Shown piece by piece: positions 1 through 5,838 of a stretch of 6,553 bases of DNA. The position numbers were made by a program, and so were the translations under genes. Under the pieces are notes generated by a model. It saw only the letters and a list, made by a program, of their open reading frames with translations. It did no database searches and had not been told where the DNA came from. The stretch is from Pseudomonadota bacterium (GTDB lineage: Bacteria; Pseudomonadota; Alphaproteobacteria; Acetobacterales; Acetobacteraceae): contig JAJZFF010000578.1 in the NCBI GenBank assembly GCA_021805485.1, forward strand, positions 1 through 6,553, written 5' to 3'. Position 1 is the first letter of the stretch; each line of letters starts with the position of its first letter.

Positions 1-501
1 AAGATCGTCCGCGCCGCCGCCGTCGTGCCGCCGCCGCCGCCGGTCACCACCGGCCCGAACGTGCTCGACCGGCTGCGCGGCTTCCTGCAACCCGAAATCA
101 CCAAGGGCGAGGTCGCCGTGCTCGGCACCGTCAACGCGCCGGTCGTCCGCATCAACAACACCGGCCTGTTCGCCTCCGGCAGCGCGACGGTCGAGAGCAC
201 CGCGTTGCCGCTGATTTCCAAGATCGGCCAGGCGCTTGCCCGCGAGAAGGGCAAGGTGCAGGTGATCGGCTATACCGACAGCCAGCCGATCCACACGCTT
301 CGCTTCCCCAACAACCTGGTCCTTTCGCAGGACCGCGCGAAGGCGGCGGCCGCCGTGCTCGACCGTTCGATCGCCGATCAGAGCCGCATCACCGCCGAGG
401 GCCGCGGCGCCGCCGACCCGATCGCGACCAACGCCACGCCGCAGGGGCGCGCCCTGAACCGGCGGATCGAAATCGTGCTGATCCGGAGTGAAACCCCATG
501 A
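1..501 (+). CDS. tssL: TssL (DotU/VasF family) C-terminal part with OmpA-like peptidoglycan-binding domain; 5'-truncated by window edge
   Basis: The frame is open from base 1, so this is the last 166 residues of a longer protein; a GTG at 25 sits inside the frame and is not a credible start. Visible are a proline-rich linker (fragment residues about 10-16) and then an OmpA/MotB-type domain (about 35-160). Diagnostic motifs are GYTDSQP (D93), a stretch L100-R101-F102-P103 followed by LSQDRA (R112), and near the end GRALNRRIEI. By analogy with OmpA-family domains, D93 and R112 are the likely pair that binds the diaminopimelate of peptidoglycan. The TDxQPI..LRFP..LSxxRA pattern is typical of the peptidoglycan-associated domain of T6SS TssL proteins rather than of general OmpA porins. 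TssL is an inner-membrane protein that joins TssM and TssJ in the T6SS membrane complex; its cytoplasmic DotU domain and single membrane segment would be left of the window. The stop codon overlaps the tssM start (ATGA). Assignment is strengthened by tssM following directly. Confidence 0.93.
   Translation, partial: KIVRAAAVVPPPPPVTTGPNVLDRLRGFLQPEITKGEVAVLGTVNAPVVRINNTGLFASGSATVESTALPLISKIGQALAREKGKVQVIGYTDSQPIHTLRFPNNLVLSQDRAKAAAAVLDRSIADQSRITAEGRGAADPIATNATPQGRALNRRIEIVLIRSETP
485..488 (+). promoter_or_regulatory. Ribosome binding site for tssM, inside the tssL 3' end
   Basis: GGAG, continuing as GGAGTGA, lies 9 bases before the ATG at 498. It supports that ATG as the tssM start and translation coupled to tssL through the ATGA overlap. 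Confidence 0.7.
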
Positions 502-3500
502 GCGCACGGCTGGTCCGCTGGCTGCTGAGCGGCATCGGCGCCGCGATCATCGCGGCCCTGGTCTGGTTCTTCGGCCCCTTCCTCGCCGTTCTCGCCGGCA
601 TCCTGCCGCGCGCCGTCATCATTGTCCTGGTGCTCGTGATCTGGCTTGCGGCCAATCTCTGGCTCGACCGCCGCGCCCGCAGGAAGGCGGCAGCGGTCGA
701 GGAGGCGATCACCGAGACCCAGGCCGATCCCGAGGCCGGCATGCGGGCGGAGGAAGTCGCGGCGCTGGCGGACAAGATGAAGAAGGCGCTCGGCATCCTT
801 GGCCGGGCGCGCGGCCGGCGCGGCTTTCTCTACGAACAGCCCTGGTACGTGATCATCGGCCCGCCCGGCGCCGGCAAGACCACCGCGCTGCTCAATGCCG
901 GGCTGAACTTTCCCCTCGCCGCCGAGCTCGGCCAGGGTGCCGTCGCCGGCGTCGGCGGCACCCGCTATTGCGACTGGTGGTTCACCGACCAGGCGGTGAT
1001 GATCGACACCGCCGGCCGCTACACGACGCAGGATTCCTCGGCGGCGGTCGACCAGGCCGGCTGGCACGGCTTCCTCGACCTGCTCCGCCGCACGCGGCCG
1101 CGCCAGCCTTTGAACGGCGTGATCGTCGCCATCGCCCTGTCCGACATCGCGCAGGCCGATGCCGCGACCCGCGCCGCCCATGCGCGGGCCATCCGCGCGC
1201 GGATCAAGGAGATCAACACGCGCCTCGGCGTCACCGTGCCGGTCTACGCGCTGTTCACCAAGGCCGACCTGATCGCCGGCTTCACCGAATTCCACGACGA
1301 TCTCGACACCGCCGGCCGCGCCCAGGTCTGGGGCATGACGTTTCCGCCCGAACGGGCGCCGGCGGGCATGGTGGGCCGGTTCGCCGCCGAGTTCCGCGAG
1401 CTGGTCGGCCGCGTGGAGGAGCGCATGCTCGACCGCCTCGCCGCCGAGCGCAGCCCGGACCGCCGCTCGCTGATCGCCGGCTTCCCGATGCAGGTCGCGA
1501 GCCTGCAGGCGCCGCTCGAAGCCTTTCTGAACGATGCGTTCGCCGGCTCCCAGCTCGATCCCGCGCCCTGGCTGCGCGGGGTCTATCTCTGTTCGGGCAC
1601 GCAGGAAGGCACGCCGATCGACCGTCTGACCGGCGCGCTGGCCCGCAGCTTCGGCATCGACCAGCGGCGGGCGCCGAGCCTGCGGCCGCAATCGGGCCGC
1701 TCCTATTTCCTCGGCCGGCTGATCAGCGACGTGATCTTCGGCGAGGCCATGCTGGGCTCCGCGGGCCGGGCGGACGCGAGGCGCCGCCTCGCGCTGCGCG
1801 GTGCCGGGTTCGGCGCGGTCGGCCTGGTGTTCGTCGTGCTGCTCGTCGCGCTGTTCCGCAGCCATGCCGACAATGCCGCCGCCATCGCCCGGGCGCGGGC
1901 CGGGCTCGCCGCCGAACAGAAGGTCGCGGCGCAGATCAGGCTCGATCCGGTCGCCAGCGCCAACCTGTCGCGGATCGCGCCGCTGCTGCGCGAGGCCCGC
2001 GACCTTGCCGGCGCGCCGCCCGAACGCGGCTATCACGGCATCGGCCTCGATCAGAGCGCCTCGATCAGGGCCGCAACCGACGCGGTCTACCGCAACGTGC
2101 TCGACCATGCGCTGCTGCCGCGCCTCGTGCTTCAGCTCGAGGCGGAAATGCGCGGCGGGCTCGACCGGCCGGATTTCCTGTATCAGGCGACCCGCGTCTA
2201 TCTCATGCTCGGCAATCAGGGGCCGCTCGACGCCCCGCTGGTCGAGGCCTGGATGAAGCTCGACTGGCGGCGCCTCTATCCGGGGTTCGGCCAGACCGCG
2301 CTGCGCCATTCGCTGATGCAGGATCTGACCGCGCTGCTCGCCCGTCCGCTGCCCAATGTTCCGCTGGACGGCCAGCTGATCGCCACCGCGCGCGCGACCT
2401 TCTCGCGCGTGCCGGTCGCCGAGCGCGTCTATTCCCGCATCCGCGATTCCGAGGCGGCGTCCCGCGTTCCGGCGTGGACGCCGGCGGCGGCGCTGGGGGC
2501 TGCCGGCACGCCCTATTTCGTCAACGCCACCGGCAAGCCGCTGACCGATGGCGTGCCCGGCTTCTTCACCAAGCGCGGCTTCTACACGGTGCTGCTCCCG
2601 GCCCTGACCCATGCGACACAGGATGTCGCGAAGGAAAGCTGGGTGCTCGGCGCGCAGGACCAGATCAAACCGGATTCGCCGCAGATGCAGTCGCTCGAGC
2701 AGGATGTGATCCGGCTCTACGACACCGCGTATGCCCGGCACTGGCAGGCGATGATCGACGACCTCAATGTCGCCCCGCTGGGCAACGCGGGTCAGGCCGT
2801 GCAGGCGCTTTACGTGCTCGGTTCGCCCCAATCGCCGATGGTGCGGCTGCTGTCCTCGATGTCGGACGAGCTGACACTCACAGAACCACCGAAAGACCTT
2901 GCGAAAGCCGCCAAGGGGGCGACGGGCGCCGAGGCGAAACTGCGGGCGCCGGCCAAGCTGGGCGCCGCGGCGACGCGACTGAAGCAGTTGCTGGGTTCGC
3001 AGGCTTCAGGTGCCCCGGCCCCGAAGCCCGGAGCGGCCATTGATGCCGAGTTCGCGCCGCTGCGCAATTATGTGGGCACCGGCGCGGCGGGATCTCCGCT
3101 CTCGCTGACATTGCAACTGATCGACCAGGTGCAGAAGCAGCTGGCAACCCTCGCCGCCACGGCGCCTGGTGCCGCGGGTCCCGCGGCACCGGCGGCCGGC
3201 GGCGATGCGGCCCAGCTCCTTGCGGGCGAGGCGCAGCACGATCCGCAGCCGGTGAGCCGCTGGCTCGGCGCGATTGTCGCGACATCGAACGGCCTGCGCG
3301 GCGGCAGCGCCGCGGCCGCTGCGGCGGCCGCGTTCAAGGCGCCGGGCGGCGCCGCCGCGCTCTGCGAGAAGGCGGTGACGGGCCATTACCCTTTCGATCC
3401 GAGTGCCGCTGCCGGCATTCCGCTCGCGGATTTCGCGCGGCTCTTCGCGCCGGGCGGCGCGATGGACAATTTCTTCAACACCCAGGTGCGACCCTTCGTG

Positions 3501-4025
3501 AACATGACGGGGCAGGTATGGACGGTGCAGCCGGTGAACGGTGTGGCGCCGCCGGTCAGCCAGGGCGCCGTCGCGGAATTCCAGCGGGCGCAGGAAATCC
3601 AGCAGATGTTCTTCCTCGGCGGCGCGCAGCCCAGCGTGCAGTTCACGGTCACCCCCGCCGGTCTCTCTGCGGGTGCTGCCCAGGTCGTGCTTCAGCTTGG
3701 CGGCGTCGATGTCAGCTACGCCCACGGCCCGACGGTGCCGACCTCGGTGAACTGGCCTGGTGCTACCGGCATGCAGACCGCCCGGCTGATCATCACGCCG
3801 GCCGCCGGCGGTACGCCGGTCACGCTTCAGGCCAGCGGTCCCTGGGCGGTGTTCCGCCTGTTCGGCATGGGCAGGCTCACCCGCGACGGCAATTCCGCCC
3901 GCTACACCCTCACTTTCGATCAGGGCGGCATGCAGGCGCGCTTTTCGCTTGAGGCGGGGTCGATCTTCAACCCGTTCGCGCCGGGCGTGCTGAACGATTT
4001 CCGGTGTCCGAGCCTGAAAGGATGA
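498..4025 (+). CDS. tssM: TssM (IcmF/VasK family) inner-membrane T6SS core component with intact Walker A motif
   Basis: Complete 1175-residue protein, within the usual 1100-1300 range of the family. TssM spans the inner membrane and periplasm and, with TssL and TssJ, forms the T6SS membrane complex that docks the baseplate and lets the Hcp tube pass. Two hydrophobic segments lie at about 12-33 and 38-55. The cytoplasmic domain has Walker A GPPGAGKTT (121-129), a Walker B-like VMIDTAG (167-173), TKAD (254-257, resembling the GTPase G4 motif) and the family signature SGTQEGTPIDRL (366-377). A third membrane segment (about 436-453) precedes a large periplasmic region. That region has Ala/Pro/Gly-rich linkers (about 805-845 and 890-945, including eight alanines at 938-945), then the conserved TGHYPFDP (961-968), LFAPGG and QVRPFVN, and it ends with the family-typical FNPF...FRCP tail (1157-1171). 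ATP binding by TssM has been shown for some alphaproteobacterial homologues; activity here is inferred from the motif. The start overlaps the tssL stop and has a good ribosome binding site. Confidence 0.97.
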   Translation: MSARLVRWLLSGIGAAIIAALVWFFGPFLAVLAGILPRAVIIVLVLVIWLAANLWLDRRARRKAAAVEEAITETQADPEAGMRAEEVAALADKMKKALGILGRARGRRGFLYEQPWYVIIGPPGAGKTTALLNAGLNFPLAAELGQGAVAGVGGTRYCDWWFTDQAVMIDTAGRYTTQDSSAAVDQAGWHGFLDLLRRTRPRQPLNGVIVAIALSDIAQADAATRAAHARAIRARIKEINTRLGVTVPVYALFTKADLIAGFTEFHDDLDTAGRAQVWGMTFPPERAPAGMVGRFAAEFRELVGRVEERMLDRLAAERSPDRRSLIAGFPMQVASLQAPLEAFLNDAFAGSQLDPAPWLRGVYLCSGTQEGTPIDRLTGALARSFGIDQRRAPSLRPQSGRSYFLGRLISDVIFGEAMLGSAGRADARRRLALRGAGFGAVGLVFVVLLVALFRSHADNAAAIARARAGLAAEQKVAAQIRLDPVASANLSRIAPLLREARDLAGAPPERGYHGIGLDQSASIRAATDAVYRNVLDHALLPRLVLQLEAEMRGGLDRPDFLYQATRVYLMLGNQGPLDAPLVEAWMKLDWRRLYPGFGQTALRHSLMQDLTALLARPLPNVPLDGQLIATARATFSRVPVAERVYSRIRDSEAASRVPAWTPAAALGAAGTPYFVNATGKPLTDGVPGFFTKRGFYTVLLPALTHATQDVAKESWVLGAQDQIKPDSPQMQSLEQDVIRLYDTAYARHWQAMIDDLNVAPLGNAGQAVQALYVLGSPQSPMVRLLSSMSDELTLTEPPKDLAKAAKGATGAEAKLRAPAKLGAAATRLKQLLGSQASGAPAPKPGAAIDAEFAPLRNYVGTGAAGSPLSLTLQLIDQVQKQLATLAATAPGAAGPAAPAAGGDAAQLLAGEAQHDPQPVSRWLGAIVATSNGLRGGSAAAAAAAAFKAPGGAAALCEKAVTGHYPFDPSAAAGIPLADFARLFAPGGAMDNFFNTQVRPFVNMTGQVWTVQPVNGVAPPVSQGAVAEFQRAQEIQQMFFLGGAQPSVQFTVTPAGLSAGAAQVVLQLGGVDVSYAHGPTVPTSVNWPGATGMQTARLIITPAAGGTPVTLQASGPWAVFRLFGMGRLTRDGNSARYTLTFDQGGMQARFSLEAGSIFNPFAPGVLNDFRCPSLKG
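3168..3190. repeat. Perfect inverted repeat, 11-bp arms with a 1-nt centre, inside tssM
   Basis: GGTGCCGCGGG at 3168-3178 and its exact reverse complement at 3180-3190 flank a single T at 3179. In RNA the stem could extend outward by one U-G pair (3167/3191) and one C-G pair (3166/3192), although a real hairpin needs a few central bases as loop. It encodes part of the Gly/Ala/Pro-rich linker of TssM. No T-run follows, so it does not look like an intrinsic terminator. It may be a by-product of Ala/Gly/Pro codons in high-GC DNA. Confidence 0.75.
3311..3332. repeat. Inverted repeat, 9-bp arms with a 4-nt loop, in the poly-alanine tract of tssM
   Basis: CGCGGCCGC at 3311-3319 and GCGGCCGCG at 3324-3332 are exact reverse complements around the loop TGCG. 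Each arm contains the self-complementary octamer GCGGCCGC (3312-3319 and 3324-3331), so the octamer also reads as a direct repeat with a 12-base period. The repeat encodes most of an eight-alanine run (TssM residues 938-945). Such tracts are prone to slippage; whether the structure has any role beyond coding is unknown. Confidence 0.7.
4019..4022 (+). promoter_or_regulatory. Ribosome binding site selecting the GTG start of tagF
   Basis: AGGA (within AAAGGA) overlaps the last codons of tssM and lies 7 bases before the GTG at 4030. It supports this non-ATG start, and the predicted protein then begins just ahead of the conserved GFYGKIPARGDF motif, as expected for the family. Confidence 0.65.
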
Positions 4026-4029
4026 AGAC

Positions 4030-4560
4030 GTGGCGCGGCTAGGCGGCTTTTACGGCAAGATTCCGGCGCGCGGCGACTTCGTCGGCGCCGGCCTGTCGCC
4101 GGCCGTGGTCGACGCGTTCGATGGCTGGATGCGCGCGTGCCTCGCGGCCAGCCGCACCGCGCTGGGCGAGGACTGGATGCCCTGCTGGATGGAAGCGCCG
4201 GTGTGGCGTTTTTCAGCGCCGGTGGCGGGCGTGGCGCTCGGCGGCGTGTGGCTGCCGAGCGTCGATCGCGTCGGGCGCGCCTTTCCGCTGGTGCTCGCGA
4301 CCGAAGCGGCGCTCGCCGGCACCGCCTGGCTGGATGCGGCCGAAGCGATCGGCATCGCCGCCGTCACCGACGACCTGCCGCCGGATGCGCTCGCCGCCCG
4401 TCTGGCAGATCTCCCCCCCGATCCGTGCGAGCCGGCATATGGCTGGTGGTCGGCGGGAGGTCCGCATCGCGGTCCCGGCCGCATCGAGGTTATCGGCCTG
4501 CCCGATCCCGCCGGCTTCGCGGCGTTCCTGCGCGATGAGGCCGGGGAGACGGTACGATGA
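4030..4560 (+). CDS. tagF: TagF, T6SS-associated negative regulator (BMA_A0400/DUF2094 family)
   Basis: Protein of 176 residues starting at GTG. Family motifs are clear: GFYGKIPARGDF (6-17), APVWRF (56-61), PSVDRVGRAFPL (76-87), a GWWSAGG segment (138-144) and a C-terminal GLPDPAGFAAFL (156-167). TagF proteins are cytoplasmic and repress T6SS assembly after translation; in Pseudomonas and Agrobacterium this has been linked to the forkhead-associated protein Fha. In Agrobacterium the TagF domain is, to my recollection, fused to a PppA phosphatase domain. Here the TagF domain stands alone, but its stop codon overlaps the start of pppA (ATGA), so the two are likely made together. The gene begins 4 bases after the tssM stop, placing it in the same operon. 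The repressor role is inferred by homology. Confidence 0.93.
   Translation: MARLGGFYGKIPARGDFVGAGLSPAVVDAFDGWMRACLAASRTALGEDWMPCWMEAPVWRFSAPVAGVALGGVWLPSVDRVGRAFPLVLATEAALAGTAWLDAAEAIGIAAVTDDLPPDALAARLADLPPDPCEPAYGWWSAGGPHRGPGRIEVIGLPDPAGFAAFLRDEAGETVR
4543..4548 (+). promoter_or_regulatory. Ribosome binding site for pppA, inside the tagF 3' end
   Basis: GGGGAG lies 8 bases before the ATG at 4557, which overlaps the tagF stop as ATGA. The strong site means pppA could start independently as well as by coupling to tagF. Confidence 0.7.
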
Positions 4561-5276
4561 TCCCGCGCGCCGTGACCTGGGCGGAAACCCATGTCGGCGC
4601 GGTGCGCAAACACAATGAGGACGCCTATCTCTGTCGCCCCGATCTCGGTCTCTGGGCGGTGGCCGACGGTGCCGGCGGACATCAGGCGGGCGAGGTGGCC
4701 TCGGGCATGATCGTCGCCGGGCTGGACCGCCTCGAGCCGGGGCTGACCGCGGCCGAACTCCTGCCGCAGGTGCGAGGCGTGGTGAACGAGACGCATCACG
4801 CCCTGCTGCACGAGGCGTCCGAGCGTGGCCCGCGCGCGGTCATCGCCTCCACGATCGCGATCCTGATCCTGCGCGATGACCATTTCGCCTGCCTCTGGGC
4901 GGGCGATTCGCGCGTCTATCTGCTGCGTGGCGGCGAGTTGACCCAGCTGACCCGCGACCATTCGCTGGTCCAGGCGCTGGTGGACGAGGGGCGGCTCACG
5001 CCCGAGGCCGCCGAGCGCCATCCCCAGGCGAACGTGATCACCCGCGCCGTCGGCGCCGACGAGGCCGATCTCGAACTCGACAAGGTGATCGGCCGGATCG
5101 AGCCGGGCGACCGGTTCCTGCTCTGCTCGGACGGGCTGAGCAAGACGCTGCCCGAGGTGGAAATCGCCGCCCTGCTCGGTTCGCCGGACGGCGTGCCGCC
5201 GCCGGAACTGCTGATCGCGGCCACCCTCGCCCGAAAGGGCAATGATAATGTGACGGCGGTCGTCGTCGCGGTCTGA
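4557..5276 (+). CDS. pppA: PppA/Stp1-type PP2C-family serine/threonine phosphatase of the T6SS locus
   Basis: A 239-residue single-domain PPM/PP2C phosphatase, about the usual bacterial length. Motifs in order are RKHNEDA (17-23, D22), VADGAGGH (35-42, D37), WAGDSRVYLL (114-123), TRDHSLVQ (132-139), LLCSDGLS (188-195, D192) and GNDNVTAVVV (228-237, D230). The aspartates that coordinate the two catalytic Mn/Mg ions in this family are all present, so the enzyme should be active. The common DGMGGH motif reads DGAGGH, a tolerated variant next to the metal-binding Asp. No membrane segment or extra domain is visible, so it is cytoplasmic. In T6SS loci PppA reverses phosphorylation by the kinase PpkA of the forkhead-associated protein Fha and so dampens secretion; neither Fha nor PpkA is in this window. 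It is the last T6SS gene here, ending 7 bp from a convergent operon. Phosphatase identity is very secure; the T6SS role rests on context. Confidence 0.94.
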   Translation: MIPRAVTWAETHVGAVRKHNEDAYLCRPDLGLWAVADGAGGHQAGEVASGMIVAGLDRLEPGLTAAELLPQVRGVVNETHHALLHEASERGPRAVIASTIAILILRDDHFACLWAGDSRVYLLRGGELTQLTRDHSLVQALVDEGRLTPEAAERHPQANVITRAVGADEADLELDKVIGRIEPGDRFLLCSDGLSKTLPEVEIAALLGSPDGVPPPELLIAATLARKGNDNVTAVVVAV

Positions 5277-5283
5277 CCGTCCC
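5277..5283. other. 7-bp gap between convergent operons
   Basis: Only CCGTCCC separates the pppA stop (TGA 5274-5276, + strand) from the lipoprotein stop (TGA on the minus strand, 5284-5286). There is no hairpin followed by a T-run on either strand here. Transcription from each operon must therefore end within or beyond the opposing gene, or by Rho. The boundary itself is seen directly; the transcriptional consequence is inferred. Confidence 0.8.
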
Positions 5284-5838
5284 TCACCGTGAAAGCCGCG
5301 CCGCGATCCGGTCGGCGAGCCGGCCGAGCGCAATGCTCATGGCGTGCGCCTCCGCCGCCGGTCTTGCGCCGCAACGCGCGACGATGCGCACCCGTCCCGC
5401 CGCCACGGCCTTGCCCGCCCGCACGCCGCGCCAGTCCGCGGCGAGCACGACATGGCCCGGATGCGGCATGAACTCCGTCACCCCGACATGTACCATCACC
5501 GCCGCGTGCGGGACCGGATCGCCGGGCATGGTCACATGCCGCTCCGGCAGGCGGCGCGCCAGGTCGCGGGCCAATATGGCCTGCGCCTGTCCCGCCAGCG
5601 GGGCGGTCCATCGCGCCCGCCGCGAGACCGCGCGCGTGTTCGGTCCGGTTTCGGTGGTCAGGTAGATCCGGTCGATCGTCGGCGGCATGGGCACGTGCGC
5701 GACCGCGATCGCCGGTCCACGTGCGTGGAATGTCGGCCCCGATGTCGGCGACAGCGCGAGATAGATCGTCCGCTGGCCCGCGCAGCCGGCAAGCCCGAGG
5801 GTGAAAAGCATCGCGAGTGTGGCGATTGTCCGGGTCAT
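5284..5838 (-). CDS. ABC-type transport auxiliary lipoprotein, PqiC/YmbA family (DUF330-like)
   Basis: Protein of 184 residues with a lipoprotein signal peptide: MTR, a hydrophobic stretch (about 5-16), then lipobox LAGC with the lipidated Cys at 19. The mature part shows features of the PqiC/YmbA family: a short strand IYLALSP (25-31), a region around IDRIYLTTETGPN (55-67), ARWTAPL (75-81) and LARDLARRLP (89-98). Relatives are outer-membrane lipoproteins that work with MCE-domain proteins in moving lipids between inner and outer membrane. Residue 20 is Ala rather than Asp, consistent with outer-membrane sorting where the +2 rule applies. The ATG shares one base with the stop of the upstream MCE gene (TGATG), and AAGGGA lies 5 bases before it (5844-5849, minus strand), so the two are co-translated. 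The paralogue (PqiC, MlaD-linked or other) cannot be settled without the rest of the operon, so no symbol is given. Confidence 0.85.
   Translation of the reverse strand: MTRTIATLAMLFTLGLAGCAGQRTIYLALSPTSGPTFHARGPAIAVAHVPMPPTIDRIYLTTETGPNTRAVSRRARWTAPLAGQAQAILARDLARRLPERHVTMPGDPVPHAAVMVHVGVTEFMPHPGHVVLAADWRGVRAGKAVAAGRVRIVARCGARPAAEAHAMSIALGRLADRIAARLSR

Noticed and set aside
25..27. GTG considered as the start of a small OmpA-like protein
   Set aside because: The frame is open to base 1, the GTG codes for Val in a proline-rich linker, and the domain and its neighbour tssM indicate the C-terminal part of TssL.
378..2831. An 817-codon open frame on the minus strand opposite tssL/tssM
   Set aside because: The product is dominated by Arg, Gly, Ala, Asp and His with no recognisable domain or membrane pattern. 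Its codons mirror the third-position G/C bias of tssM. Long antisense frames are normal at this GC content.
488..3043. An 851-codon open frame on the plus strand overlapping tssM in another frame
   Set aside because: The product is an Arg/Pro/Ala-rich shadow with no hydrophobic segments or motifs, while the tssM frame carries a full, conserved IcmF-family protein.
5269..5279. Short inverted repeat CGGTC-T-GACCG over the pppA stop codon, considered as a terminator
   Set aside because: The stem is only about four pairs once a loop is allowed, and no T-run follows on either strand.
4050..5333. A 427-codon minus-strand frame opposite tagF and pppA
   Set aside because: Both genes on the other strand have complete family motifs. 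The antisense product is low-complexity and lacks any recognisable fold.
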